Source: Ciona intestinalis (Eukaryota; Chordata; Ascidiacea; Phlebobranchia; Cionidae). From it: a DNA stretch of 64,000 nucleotides. The notes under the pieces are model-generated. The model ran no database searches. It was not told the origin of the DNA and was given only the letters and a program-made list of their open reading frames with translations. Of the stretch, positions 23,701-35,400 are shown one piece after another. The DNA lies in assembly GCF_000224145.3 (NCBI RefSeq), contig NC_020178.2:1260986-1324985 (forward strand), in the 5' to 3' direction. The position numbers and the translations under genes are program-made. The first letter of the stretch is position 1. Each line of letters opens with the position of its first letter.

Positions 23701-25941
23701 TTCCCCTACACAGATACAACGAGTTATTGTTCATTATTGACACCTGTCAAGCTGTATCCATGTTTCAGAGGTTTTACTCTCCAAACTTAGTTGGCATTGC
23801 TAGTTCACAGATTGGAGAAGATTCTTTATCTGTAAGTTAGCATTACTTTGTTTATTCTGTTCTAATGTATTTTTTGTACGTAATGTATGTATGTATGTAT
23901 GTGTATATTACCTAATGTATATTGTACAGTGGTGAGGTCCTTTAAACTATATAGTACTGTGGGGTAAGATGGATACTGTTAGCACATAATATCCCATATT
24001 TCCTAATCGTGTTTTATTATACTCTGGGGTATTTACTTACAAGGTAAAATGTGATAATGTTAAACAACAGTGTTTGTTTATTTTATATATGGGTGAGGTT
24101 CACAGCGCACCAGGAAACTTGCATGTTATGCTTCAATTACACCTTAACCCTACATAATCACTAATCAGATTAAAACTTGTTTTTCCGTGATGTCATAATA
24201 TAATACTTCACATGTATGACATCATAATTGAAATATTTCATCCAATCACGTTAATCCTTTCACAAATATCACGAATCATGATGTAACAATGCAAACGTTA
24301 TTGTGATGTCACAACACACATTGTACATGAATTCTAGTTTTGAGATTATCAATCACATATTCATAAAGAATAAAGATAATAATCTACTTTTCATGTAACA
24401 AACTTAGATGTGTAATGGATGAATCAATACAACTTATTTATCCTCGTGTGGCGGAGCAAAATTCGGTGTAACACAGGTTTTCTGTGCCTCACTGTAGAAC
24501 CTCACCCATATAGAATAGAATGTGCATATACTATGTTGGGGGTAATTAACCAACTCTGGTCTAAATCTCAGGTTCCAATGTATGCTACACTGTAGGACCT
24601 CTCCCATATAGAATAGAATGTGCATATACTATGTTGGGGTAATGGGCAAACTCTGGTCTAAATCTCAGGTCCCATGGCATACTGTAGGACCTCACCCATA
24701 TAGAATAAAATGTGCATTTAAAATGTTGGGGTAATGTGCAAAATCTGGCTTTGGAATGCCTCACCATATATATATATACCCCACATCACCCATATACAAC
24801 CTAACCACCTATATTCACCCCACAGCACCATGTAGACCCCGCCATAGGAGTTTACATAATAGACAGATATACCTATCATCTTCTTGAATTCCTTGAAAAA
24901 GTGAAACCTGGAAGTTCTAAAACCATGCAACAACTGGTATGTTATTTCTATTTTTGTATGCTATTTTTATGTTTATTTATATGCTATTTTTATGCTTTAT
25001 GTTATTTTTCACAAAAATATGTATTATTACTTACTGTTTCTATGACTTTTTGTCATTTCTTTGTTAGTTTTTTAATTAGATAACTAAAAACGTTAATATT
25101 TTGTATTTCAGTCAATTTAATGATTGGTGTTTATTCTAAAACCTTTCTATATTATTTATGTCTGTTATGGGTACCGGGTAACATGTAATTTAACGCAGAA
25201 TAAAATCCAAAAATTGCTTTAGTATATTCTCTTGTGTAGCTTACAGTGTAAATTTAGACCAAAACTGTATAGTTATAATCCTATTTATAGTTATATTCCT
25301 ATTTTTCCTATTTTATAAATCCCTTCCCACCCCTCAGATGAAAGTTTGTCCCCGTCACCAATGTATTTCCACGCCCGGGTATTCCACCCATCTGTTCCCA
25401 CGTCCCATGAATGAAACTTTGATTTCGGATTTCTTTGGGAGCGTTCGAACTGTCGATTTATCTGATGACGTCATCAAGTTTAAACCTCGTAAAACAACGT
25501 CACAGGGTGATTCCCTTAAACTGAAAACGTAAGTAAGGTTTGAAACATAGACGTTTCAATCCAAAACTGACAACAACCCACAAAATTCGTAAACCTTTAT
25601 GCTATGTTTTTTTATAATCTTCTATGCCCACAAACACACATCAAAATAAAGGCTACTACTAAATTTAAGAGCCTTCAGCAATAAAAACTCTGACCCCTTT
25701 ACTTTAAACCCTCTTTTTCGGCTTTTTTAATTGAGTTTCATGTTTTACAGTTTTTTGTAACTTTTTCTTAACCCACAATTTCCACAGGTCCCCCAAGCGT
25801 TCATATTTCAGTGTTGACCAATTCGTTTCTACTTTCCCAATCATAAAGAAAGATCCACACCCAATGGCGTCGTCGGCATCACTCGTCCTACTTCTTGTTA
25901 TTTTCTCGTTTATAATCCGCAGTTTGTGTGATTTTGAATAG
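5776..25941 (+). CDS. PIGK: GPI-anchor transamidase catalytic subunit (PIGK/GPI8)
   Basis: Eleven exons: 5776-5859, 6534-6584, 6969-7060, 7455-7513, 20026-20102, 20642-20753, 23333-23429, 23714-23831, 24826-24936, 25338-25528, 25788-25941 (TAG). Total 1146 nt, 381 aa. The enzyme is an ER-membrane cysteine protease of family C13. It cleaves the C-terminal signal of precursor proteins and transfers them to GPI. Visible: signal peptide (residues 1-22, [17 protein letters not shown]), [40 protein letters not shown] with catalytic His about 160, and FIIDTCQA with catalytic Cys about 202. Their 42-residue spacing fits the family. [20 protein letters not shown] follows, and a C-terminal membrane segment lies near 361-375 ([12 protein letters not shown]). 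The start is the first in-frame ATG before the signal peptide. Oddities: a GC donor at 7061 (GACAG|GCAAGC) and a 12.5-kb fourth intron. A likely poly(A) signal is AATAAA at 25970-25975. Confidence 0.95.
7695..8060. repeat. Tandem repeat, about 112 bp x 3
   Basis: Three consecutive units begin with ACAAAACAATAACTTTGAATTGGTTGCACC and continue TTTTCACAGGTGTTTATATAAGTTAAG...GTATTTGACCGACACTTTGG. The third unit decays at its 3' end. Each unit carries a TTTTCACAG|GTG acceptor-like word, but no coding sequence follows. Confidence 0.85.
9120..9260 (+). repeat. Possible tRNA-like SINE head
   Basis: GTCGGCCTGGTGGTTGGCGTGTATGAC resembles a Pol III box A. A degenerate box-B-like GATGTCGACTC follows at about 9206. 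It does not fold into a standard tRNA by eye, so I call it a relic at low confidence. Confidence 0.3.
11110..11460 (-). repeat. 97-bp family tandem array (about 3.5 units)
   Basis: Units of GTTGGGGTAATGGGCCAACTCTGG / CTAAATCCCAGGTCCCATAG / TGCCTCACTGTAGGACCTCACCC / ATATAGAATAGAATGTGCATA are repeated head to tail. It is the reverse complement of the array at 36125-36872. A single further unit lies at 11818-11905 in the other orientation. Confidence 0.85.
12624..12814. repeat. MITE-A copy in PIGK intron
   Basis: The ends GGTGGGGGAAGATGGGACACC and GGTGTCCCATCTTCCCCCACC are near-perfect inverted repeats. The core is intact. Confidence 0.88.
13186..13380. repeat. MITE-A copy in PIGK intron (reverse core)
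   Basis: AGTAGGGTGGGGAAAGATGG opens the element and GGTGTCCCATCTTTCCCCACC closes it. The core is in the opposite sense to the copy at 12624. Confidence 0.88.
14253..14528. repeat. Rearranged MITE-A copy
   Basis: At about 275 bp it is longer than the usual 190 bp. A reverse-sense half (GTTCTATTTCTCTCATTTGG...TATCC at about 14280-14345) joins a forward-sense copy (AGCACATAATATCC... at about 14364). It looks like a partial internal duplication or nested insertion. Confidence 0.65.
14877..14937. repeat. Core-deleted MITE-A (61 bp)
   Basis: TATAGTAGGGTGGGGTGGGA faces GTGTCCCGTGTTCCCCCTAT with almost nothing between, so this is a MITE-A derivative reduced to its inverted ends. Confidence 0.6.
15520..15740 (-). 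repeat. SINE-tail repeats, two units
   Basis: Two units of AAGTTACAT...GTGGTAAC...GGCACAAGG.GTAT.GAACAGAACACCCGTG.TATAA.GACTGTC...GAGGATAAATAAG occur in tandem without a tRNA head. Confidence 0.65.
20785..21185. repeat. Higher-order tandem repeat in PIGK intron
   Basis: The words TCTAGATGGTAGCACCCTGG, TGTTGGGGTAATAGACC and TACATCCCAGGTCTTAGT recur five times. Every second unit carries a TGCCTCACTGAAGACCTCACC block, so the array is built of short and long units. It is related to the 97-bp family. Confidence 0.75.
24487..24735 (-). repeat. 97-bp family tandem array (2.5 units)
   Basis: Three successive CCTCACCCATATAGAATAGAATGTGCATA blocks each precede ATGTTGGGGTAATGGGCAAACTCTGG. The array ends 91 bases before the PIGK exon at 24826. 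Confidence 0.8.
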
Positions 25942-26412
25942 AATAATTTTACTGTGAATTTATGGCCGAAATAAAATGAAGTTTTTATAGAAAAAATTGT
26001 CATTTATAGAAAGTTTGTCGGGGAACTTGTAGGCGTGCACGAGGTGTCGAAAACAGAACATCGTGTTATAACGGCTATCGTTACTCGCTTCGCAAGGATA
26101 AATAAGTTACATTGAATTATTCAATCCATATAGTAGGGTGGGGGAAGATGGGACACAGTTTCATTCCATTTTCTATTCCAATTTGGTAGTAAACAAAGAA
26201 AATTCAAAGAAATATTAAACCGTATTCTCACGACATAGACCGTTGTTAATTGTTTAAAACACGATCAGGATATTTGGATATTATGTGCTAAAGGTGTCCC
26301 ATCTTCCCCCACCCCACGGTAAATAAAATAACCGACGTAAATGCATTAAGACAAATCTTGATTTTGAGTGTCTCTGAAAGGCAATTATCCATGAAAGTTT
26401 GAGAAACACTGA
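25942..26412. other. Convergent intergenic region PIGK / GPCR
   Basis: The two genes end tail to tail, 471 bp apart. The spacer contains the PIGK poly(A) signal, a SINE-tail unit (26015-26115) and a MITE-A copy (26130-26320). No gene is seen. Confidence 0.65.
26130..26320. repeat. MITE-A copy between PIGK and GPCR 3' ends
   Basis: TAGTAGGGTGGGGGAAGATGG and GGTGTCCCATCTTCCCCCACC form the inverted ends. The core is in reverse sense. Confidence 0.88.
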
Positions 26413-29400
26413 TTAAAACGAACTTGAGTTTCCTGACTCCGAGCTCGCACTCTTGTTTCGGATTTTTGACGCAGGTTTCGGATTCTTTCGGATCCGAAGA
26501 GGGCAATTATCCCAACGTAAAGCCCGTAGTAACTTCTTAAGCTTTCCCCTCATGGCAGGAACGCGCAGGAAATATAGGAATGGATTTAACAGCGAGTTGA
26601 GCGTTGTTACCTAAGGAATATACGATTTATTTCGGAGCTAAAGGTAGGAAGGGATATACAGAGTCGTATATTTTAGCTCACAAACTGTAAGCGTGCAAGA
26701 AATAGGGATTTTAACTAGATTACAGTGACAAACACCCGCATTAATGCTGGTAGCGTCGAATAGGCGATAACACCAGTCCGTTTGGGATTTACCGCCTTTT
26801 TTTCCCTTTTTCTAAACTATAGTTTTCAGCCGTAGCGAACTTACCTGTAACAAATAATTAAATATCTCCTTCAGACTCCGATCATTGTGTTTTGTCGTGT
26901 ATAGAATAAACAGCATAAGAGGTGCTGTTGTGACGACAAAGACAGCCATTATGACGAACATGGTCCTCATAACTTTTACATCCCTCCTCCTAGCGACTTT
27001 CGATCGTTGCCGACCCACCCTGCTCACTTTACGAATCGCCCCAAACACGCTCCTAGTCACCGAGGACCTGTATCGAGGTGTATGACGTAACCTTGGCGAT
27101 CTCGTAGGCGGTGACGTCACTTTTAATGACGTCACGGGCTGTGACGTCACAGAGGGAATGTCCAGTCGCTGCATTGGGATTTTTTTATTGATGTCATTAT
27201 TTTTCATGACGTCATCAAATCGAAACACGTCATCATCGTCAGGAAAAACTGGAACGTTCTCCAGCCCGTCGCGCCAGCCTTCGGGCCGGATCTCAGGCGT
27301 TTTTGGAACGTCTGGTTTTGCATTCGGTTTGCCGTTTGCCGCAGGAGTGGTAGGCCCAAGGCTTGACGCTGAAGACCTCACGCTTGCTATATGAATGGCT
27401 TGCTTCTTTATGCCGTAGAACAACACGCAGTACAGGCTTGTAGTAATGGTGAAGCAGACCAAGGAAAATATGCTTGCAGATAGAAGATGGTATTTATCAA
27501 GTGGGGGGAGAATTTGTGAGCACTTTTCGCCGAAGCAGTAAACGTCATCAGGTCGTATATTGTGGATTCTATATAAAAAATATAGGAGTTTAAGTGTTTT
27601 GAGACGAAAATGTTACAATATTTTATAAACCTTGTCGCTTTTGGGGCAGCGATGGGTTTCAACATTTCGTAAAGTTTATGTATAGCACCTGGGTGTTTGG
27701 GTAATGGGCCAACTCTGGCGTAAATTCCTGGGTGTTGGGGTAATGTTTATACTTGTGATCGAAATTTGGTTTGCATTTAAAGAGAAGGCTTTGCATAGCT
27801 AAGACATAGCGTGCAACGCTTTTGCCAAATGAAAACGAGGCGAGGCACATAATGCTTGGAGCGCTAGTCTCTACAGTCTAGACCTGCACTCTTATGTGTG
27901 CGTCTTAGTTAAGAGGCGATTGTTTTAGCCGCGGTGTTGCTAAGTCATTGTTGATATTTGTTAGGGCAATATTTCAGGTCATTTTGCGGGACTTTAAGAG
28001 TCTAGTCTGGACTGCGAGTTACCTGTCGTTGCCCCGCCCCTATAGGACCTTACTTATATAGAAACACACTAATATTCGGCTTTCATAGTAAAGGATCTTT
28101 CGGTACGTTACAGATTACGACGATCTGAAGTGTTAGAGTTTGGCAAAGTTTGGAGGTATTAGTTAAGAGGAGGCATAGACTTCACAGAGGATTAATGATT
28201 ATATAGTAGGGTGTGGGGAAGATAGGACACATTTTCATTCCATTTTCTCGTCCCATTTGGTAGTAAACGAAGACAGATCAAAGAATCATAAAACCATAAT
28301 CTCTCGACTCCCATAGACCGTTGTTAATTGTTTAAGACACGATCAAGATATTTGGATATTATATGCTAAAGGTACTCCACTTTAGGTTTATAGTTTAGTG
28401 GTTAGCAGATAACGTAAGGGAAGGATTTCGTTCATTTTAATTTAGGAATACCATATTAATTATCTGACCTGCAATCACATTGGTCCACACACGACGACCC
28501 AGAAAGTGGAATCACGATTTGTAGAACGGAAGGTATGATCCACATAAGAGGTATTATGATAAATATTCTTTGCTTTGTGATGTAAGAACTGTATCTGTGA
28601 CGTAATATTTGGAAATAAATGATTTTATTTGTTTAAAATTAAGCTAAATAATATGTTTTAAATGTTAAGATGGCCAACGCTATATATGTAAATTACGGTC
28701 TATGAAACAGAAGACCAGTGTTATAACCGGGTTAATAATACATACCAGTAATAGTTTGAGGTAAAATGGGACATGTTTTAATTTTCTTTTAACGTCCCAT
28801 TTGGTAGTAAGCGAAGAATATTTACAGAATTATATAACCGTATCCTCGCGACTCTAAAAAATCGTTGTTAATTGTTAAAACGCGATTAGGAAATATGGGA
28901 AAGTATGAGCTAACGGTATTCCATCTTACCCCAACCGTGTTATATATTTAGTGGAGAAGACGTGGCTTTTTTAGCACATAATATACATTTAACAACGGTC
29001 TATATTGGAGTGGTGAGGTTATAGTTCTATTATTCTTTTGATTTTTTGGTTTACCAAATAGAATGGAAAAATAGAGTAAAAAGTTGTTCTATATTCTCTC
29101 ACCCTACCCTACTAAACTTAAATCTATAAATAGAATAATATATAAAGATCTTACTTGACTTGTTTAAGTATTAGCAAGTATCTATCCAATGCTATCATCA
29201 TTAAGCCTTGAATAGATGCTTGTATACAAACTCCGCTAAGGCCGCAAAATCCAACCTATACAGTAATACATAATATTAATGTAAAATTCTGAGATGGTAT
29301 TTTCGGCTACGACTAAACTAGTCGGTAGCTGTAACCGCTTTTTAGGCGGCCGACTAATTTTTAGTCAGTGTTTTTTCCATGTTTAGTCGGCCGACTAAGT

Positions 29401-30847
29401 TTCTATGCATTGCTTATTACAAAAGTTAGCCCGTCAAAATCTATTGCTAAGATTTTAGTCTATGACTAATAAGTCAAAATCGAATTTCGACGGCGACATG
29501 CTTAATCAGTACATTGCCGGTGCGACGAAAACGGTATGATATTTCTTGAATACAGTAGCTAAGTTCCGATTTATTATAAAGTAAATGAGAAGGAAATTAT
29601 GCATGGCGCGCCATGGAATTATGGCATCAAAACAACAGTCAGTAAAAACACGCTGCACCGAACATAAAACGAGGAAAAGGAGCGCGTCGGCTTCCGCAAC
29701 GACTAACTTATAATTGTATAGAATGAGACTGTTGCTTATGCCATTTAACAGTTAATACATATAGTAGGGTGGGGGAAGATGGGACACCTTTAACACATAA
29801 TTTCCAAATAACCTGATCGTGTTTTAAAGAATTAACAACGGTCTGTGGAAGTCGTAGGGATACAGTTTTATAATTCTTTGAATGTTCTTTGTTTACTACA
29901 AAATGGAAAGAGAAAACAAAATAAAAAGGTGTCCCGTCTTTCCCCCATCCTACTAGATAAAGTGGCCTACCTTTTCCGTAGATGAGACAGGAACATTTAA
30001 GACCTCAGCGATTCCATACCAGTAGAATATTGTAACTCCAATAAATAAATCAGCAAACGCGAGATGGCAGATTAGCCAGTTTAGAGCTACAAATCTTTTT
30101 GAAGGGTATTTGAAAGATACGAGAAGTACCAGAAAGTTAACTACAACATTATACAGCTGTAGTTGCTACCATACATAATATATATAGTAGGGTGGGGAAA
30201 GATGGGACACCTTTTTAACTATATTCTCCTTCAATTTGGTAGTAAACAAACATTCAACGATTTTTATAAAACTTTATCCTCACGGCTCCCGTAGATCGTT
30301 GTTAATTGTTTAAAACACGATCAGAATATTTTGTTAATATGTGCTAAAGGTGTCCCATCTTCCCCCACCCTACTATAGTACTTGTAAGCTGGCACGAGGT
30401 GTATGAAACAGAACACCCGTATTATAACGAATCTTGTTGCCCTGCCACACGAGGATATATTAGTTACATATACGTGGTAACTTGTAAGCGGGCACAAGGT
30501 GTATGGAACAGAACACCCGTGTTATAACGACTGCAATTTTCCAGCCACGAAAAAAATAAAATTAGTTTCATTCATTTATTCATTCAGAAGTGCATTTTTT
30601 ATTACATACCAAGTATAGTAACCACATTGTGCGTATACAACTTACCCAATACAATAACTACTCCCACAATTATCGTAATAATGTTGAGTACGATCGACAC
30701 TTCCTGAGTCGTAATGCAAATATGTCGGTCACCTTGTATCAAACTACTGTTCGTATGGTTTGATGACGTATATGGTGACGTCATGAGTTTATACGATGAC
30801 GTTGTAGTTTTATAAATTGACGAATTTGAGGTAGACGTTGACGTCAT
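26413..30847 (-). CDS. Class A (rhodopsin-like) G-protein coupled receptor, orphan
   Basis: Six exons read on the minus strand: 30847-30646, 30140-29971, 29255-29155, 28588-28469, 27568-26845, 26610-26413 (TAA). Total 1515 nt, 504 aa, all junctions in phase. A Ser/Thr-rich extracellular N-terminus (residues 1-45) contains several N-x-S/T sites. TM1 is about 48-75. TM2 has LAFADLF with Asp98 (2.50). TM3 ends in LDRYLL with Asp148-Arg149-Tyr150. TM4 has IIIPLMWIIP. The second extracellular loop has Cys195, Cys197, Cys209 and Cys214. TM5 is about 225-250. A long third intracellular loop (about 252-396) is rich in Pro/Ser/Arg. TM6 is about 398-420 with VVTTAPLML in place of the usual CWxP. TM7 has NPFLY (Asn447-Tyr451). 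A basic, Ser-rich tail follows. The TM7 position used for retinal in opsins is not Lys, so this is not an opsin. Ligand unknown; the long loop and short tail suit amine- or peptide-type class A receptors, but I do not assign a subfamily. Confidence 0.88.
28202..28380. repeat. MITE-A copy, right end lost, in GPCR intron
   Basis: TAGTAGGGTGTGGGGAAGATAGG starts a reverse-sense core that runs to ATGCTAAAGGTACTCC, where the right inverted repeat is missing. Confidence 0.7.
28745..29114. repeat. Two adjacent diverged MITE-A relatives
   Basis: One copy (about 28750-28940) has GAGGTAAAATGGGACATG...CCATCTTACCCCAACC ends, the same 'GGTAAGATGGGA' subfamily as 42002 and 44164. A second (about 28960-29114) is a decayed forward copy. 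Confidence 0.55.
29300..29540. repeat. Possible inverted-repeat element with GTCGGCCGACTAA palindrome
   Basis: GGCGGCCGACTAATTTTTAGTC and TTTAGTCGGCCGACTAAGT are close inverted copies. Flanks share TTTCGGC..CGACTAAA and further GACTAATAAGTC words. A related short word (TTTTAGACGGCCGGCTAATA) occurs at 44401. The boundaries are uncertain. Confidence 0.4.
29761..29955. repeat. MITE-A reference copy (about 195 bp)
   Basis: This is the cleanest copy. TAGTAGGGTGGGGGAAGATGG...CCTTTAACACATAATTTCC, core GATCGTGTTTTAAAGAATTAAC, ACGGTTTATAATTCTTTGAATG-type middle, and right end GGTGTCCCGTCTTTCCCCC. It ends 16 bases before the GPCR TM2 exon. Confidence 0.88.
30185..30377. repeat. MITE-A copy in GPCR first intron (reverse core)
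   Basis: TAGTAGGGTGGGGAAAGATGG and GGTGTCCCATCTTCCCCCACC ends. SINE-tail units follow directly (30378-30600). Confidence 0.88.
30378..30600 (-). repeat. SINE-tail tandem repeat, two units
   Basis: Two units of ACTTGTAAGC.GGCAC.AGGTGTATG.AACAGAACACCCGT, then GAGGATA..TTAGTTACAT, lie in tandem between MITE-A and the first GPCR exon. Confidence 0.7.
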
Positions 30848-32397
30848 AACGATGGTGACGACACGTATTCTAGTTTGAGAACGTCATATTAAAGAAAACT
30901 TAGGAGCCAACGCGAATTTATTACGCTTATCATAAAAATGGTTATGATCTGAAGTCTGCAGAGTATAGCAACTGTTGCAAAGTAAATACCACGTTCCCAC
31001 AATACTGGTCTATACAATCATCCTACACGATCTAGCGCTCAAAATATGCACTTGAAGTAACACATAGGCTGGTATAAATTGTCTGTTTGCACTTTAAGGA
31101 ACCATTAACTCTTGGAACTATTGAGGAGTTTATAAAATTTCGGAACATCAATCGCTTAATAGTATGCATGCAAGCAACAGTAGCAAAACTTCTGTTTGTG
31201 GTAAAATTAAATAGGCCAGTAGTGGAACCGCCTACAAAGTTTTATACGTGGATGGATTGTATTAAAATTAGATGATTCATTTAATAGAGGCGCTATATAT
31301 ATACGTCATTCCTGTGTTTTCAATTAACATGGGTGTATGAATTTAAAGTAAAATGTTGCTTCCGTTTTGACCAAACCCGTTGTCCGGATATACGCAGTGC
31401 TTTTAATTGTATGCTCTCGTTATAACACGGGTGTTCTGTTTCATACGCCTTGTGCCCGCTTAGAGTTACTACGTATGTAAAATACTTATCCTCATATGGC
31501 GGGCCAATGACAGTCGTCTAACACAGTTGTTCATACACCTCTACAAAGCTTACGAGTTACCATGTTGGATATGCAGCTTTGTGGGTGAATATTCTGTTTC
31601 ATACGCCACGTGCTGCTTACAAGTTGCAATGTATGTAACTTAGTGGGTCTTTGTTAATTGTATAGCTAACAATTAAAAGCAATTGCCGTTTCCCCTAAAA
31701 TAAGTGACATTTTGTACTATATCGGTTGGTGTCGGTTGCTGGTCACACAACTTGTTAGTGGTAAACATGGATCGGCACGAGTGCACTGTGGATGGGAATA
31801 TTATAAGTGGGATTAAGGTGTTGGTATCTATCTCATGCTCGTTGTCGGGACCTAGTGTGTATTATAAAAGCCTTGTTTATTCATACACCTCATGCTCACT
31901 GTCTACCTATCACAAGAGTGTCTTCGTAGTTTCAAAATTCATTTGTCCCCGTTTAAAAAAAATCCATTCGAGGGGAATTCCCTTTTTACGTGAGAACTTG
32001 TATACCGTTTTTGTATAAGAAAAAATAAACCACAAAACGTAAGTTTGGTCCACTATAACACTAAAAAAAGCAAACATTTGATAAAATATCTGCCTCTACC
32101 TAATATGCTTGCATAGGCTTTCGTAAAAGCGTAAATTTAGTTGTATTTTTACAGTTACAGAACGTCTTGATGTAAAACTTAAGACAAATCTAAAAAAACG
32201 ATGCTAGTGAACAATCCTCCCGAAGTTATCTACTAATTACTGACCCATATAACTACTAACCTCTAAAACTCCTAATTACCAACTACTAAACCCCTGTAAC
32301 TGCTAACTACCAATCTATCGCACTTCCCACCAGCTTAATCTGTATCAGCCTGAGGATTCTTCACTAGTGCTTAAAACCTATTGCAATTTATTTTTAG
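30848..32397. other. Divergent intergenic region GPCR / DUS1L-TRMT10
   Basis: The spacer is 1.55 kb between the GPCR start and the next gene. SINE-tail units lie at about 31410-31650. Short open frames (31087-31275, 31704-32018) have no recognisable product and overlap repeat sequence. A TTTTTAG acceptor-like site at 32391-32397 lies 22 bases before the next ATG and may be a trans-splice acceptor or a 5' UTR intron end. Confidence 0.55.
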
Positions 32398-32419
32398 GTG
32401 CCATATAGGGAAGCTAAAA

Positions 32420-35400
32420 ATGTCAAAGGGACGCGAATTTTATGAAAGAGTTTTAAAATCACCCAAATTTGTCGTTGCACCAATGGTGGACCAGAGTGAG
32501 TTGCCATGGCGATTGTTGTCAAGGAGACATGGGGCTCAGTTATGTTTCTCACCTATGTATAGTGCCAATACATTTGTACATGATCATACTTATAGGAACA
32601 AGGTATATAATATATAGCATATGCTTTAACAAATAAGTTGGCCAATGTCCATGTATTTTAATCATATTAAGTTTAAGTTAGTTTAACGACTGTTGTTTTG
32701 CTATAAAGTTAAATCTTTCTTTATAATTATCTTTAAATTCATAACTAATATCAATATGTTACTTACGCATGTACGGTAAAAGAGTAGACTTTTAAATAAA
32801 ATCGTTTTGTTTCGGACTTTTTTTTTACACAAGATTCAGTCAACTGTATCAGTGCCAGATCAGGGTTAGATTTTGGAATGAGTTACAGTTACCATGGTAA
32901 TTTGATATTCTAACTCCAAGGTTGTACAAGATTTGTCTTCCACTGAAGACCATCCCCTGATTGTTCAATTTTGTTCAAACTCAGCTGAGAATTTCTTGGA
33001 AGCTTCCAAGTTGGTTGAAGGATTATGTGAGGGAGTGGACCTTAACCTTGGATGTCCACAACATATAGCTAAGAGGGGTGTGTATGTATGTAACTTATTT
33101 GTCTTTGCATGGTGCGGCAATGACAATCTGTATAACACAGGTGTTCTGTTTAATACACCCTGTGCCCACTTACTAGTTACTACATATTATGTAACTTATT
33201 TTCGGTAATGGACCCTGTAGCCTAAATCATAGGACCCATGGCGTGCCATAACTTATTTATTTACTCTAGCCCCGGGGTGGCAGGGCAAGGACAGTCATTA
33301 TAACATGGGTGTTTTGCCTTGTACACCTTATGCCCACTTACAAGGCATAGAGGTTTAGAATTCCAACATATGTTTACCCATGTGAAGATTTTATTTTATA
33401 TCCTCTTTTTCTGATATAAAAATATAAATATATTTTTTAAGTTCAACTGTTCTAAATCCTAGGATCCATGGCATGCCATGCTGCGGACCTCATATAGAAT
33501 AGTATAGTTAAGGTGTTTGTTCTAATATTGTACAATCCAGGTCACTTTGGCGCTTACTTACAAGAAGATTGGGATTTGATCATTGAGATTATTTCAACCA
33601 CAAAACAACATATTGGTATCGGGGTAACTGCCAAGATCAGAGTTTTTAATGAGGTTTGTGTAGGTGTGTTTCGGGTGTTTATATATGAATACACCATGTG
33701 TGTCTGGTGTATAAGAAGAAACCCATGTTATAACTTGACAGTGAGCATGAGGTGTATAAATACACCATATGTGTCTGGTGTATAAGAAGACAAACCCCCC
33801 CCATGTTATAACTTGACAGTGAGCATGAGGTGTATGTATACACCATGTGTGTCTGGTGTATATGAAGACACCCATGTTATAACTTGACAGTGAGCATGAG
33901 ATGTATAAATACACCATGTGTGTCTGGTGTATAAGAAGACACCCGATTTTATAACTCGACAGTGAGCATGAGGTATATGAATACACCATGTGTTTATCGT
34001 GTATAAGAAGACACCCATAGTATAACTTGACAGTGGGCATGAGGTGTATAAATACACCCCATGTGTCTGGTGTATAAGAAGACACCCATAGTATAACTCG
34101 ACAGTGAGCATGAGGTGTATAAGGAGACACCCATGTTATAACTCAACTACTTTTTAATTGTGTCCTGTATAAATACCAACATTAAATTTATACATACCAC
34201 CTACAGATTGACAAAACAGTGAAATATGCCCAAATGTTGGAAACTGCCGGTTGTGACATCATCACAGTACATGGAAGAACAAGAGAGCAAAAAGGTCCCA
34301 ACACGGGCCTTGCTAGTTGGGATCATATCAAAGCTGTTAAGTATGTTAATGTGCACGTAGTGATCCAAAAGGGGGGGGGTTATTGGACACTTGTTGTGGT
34401 TTTTTTATGGTTGTTAGTTTCATAATAAACTGGAATCGGATCATTATTTTTAGTAGTATTAAACAGAACATATATTGACTGTCAAGATCCCTGCTCTTTC
34501 AATGTGTTAAACTGTCGTTGCCCACCATGCGAGGATAAATAGGTTACATAGGTGGTAACTTGTAAGCGAGCACGGTGTGTATAAAACAGAACACCTGGGT
34601 CCCGGGTTATAACGACTGTCGTTGTCCCCCATGCAAGGATAAATAAGTTGCAAACCTTCATTTTTTACCTAATGATAATTTAGAAACCTTTTCTAATCTT
34701 TTTATCTTTTTTCTAATATATGATTGAAATCTACATGAAGTCTATTGTGTATAAGAAGATTTTTAGCCAAATAATGAATTTAAATATATTTTACCATAGA
34801 GATAACATATACATACCGTGCCATGTAAGCAAATAAATTACATACATATTTATATATTTTTATTTTACCCCAGAGATAACGTAGACATCCCAGTTTTCGC
34901 AAACGGAAACATCCAGTATTATTGTGACATTATGAGGTGTATGGAAACTACAGGAGTAGATGGGGTGATGGTGGCTGAAGGAAATCTCACTAATCCCATG
35001 ATATTTCAAGGTATATAATATAGAATGGTTTTGGCCTCTTGATGTTAAAGTTTGTATTTACTACTTTGCTAGCGATATGTGTATACAGTATATTTGGTAG
35101 TGTTTTTCATGGTCTTATCTCTTATCGTATTATATTTCAAGTTATAGTACTGCGGGGGTAGATGAGCCACCTTTAGATCCTAATATCCAAATATCCTGAT
35201 CGTGTTTTAAACAATTAACAACGGTTTATGAGAGTCGTGAGGATACGGTTTTATAATTCTTTGAATGTTTTTTGTTTACCACCAAATGGGACGAGAAAAG
35301 AGAAGGAAAAGGTGTCCCATCTTCCCCCACCCTACTGTATACGGTTTTGGTATCATTTAGTTAAAACCTGCATTTTCACTTTATACACAAGAATGATTAA

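Noticed and set aside
26885..27394. Plus-strand open frames of 66 and 78 aa opposite the GPCR
   Set aside because: They are shadows of the long GPCR exon (TM5 to TM6), which has matching splice sites and family motifs.
26413..30847. Opsin identity for the GPCR
   Set aside because: The retinal-binding Lys expected six residues before the TM7 NPxxY is not present.
31087..32018. Two open frames (62 and 104 aa) between GPCR and the fusion gene
   Set aside because: The second overlaps SINE-tail sequence and neither shows a domain, conserved motif or splice partners.
33594..34130. Antisense open frame of 178 aa (and an overlapping one of 101 aa) with a repeating Y-T-P-D-T-H peptide
   Set aside because: It is the translation of the 71-72 bp minisatellite. 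The repeat happens to lack stops in two frames; there is no codon structure or start context, and it lies inside an intron.
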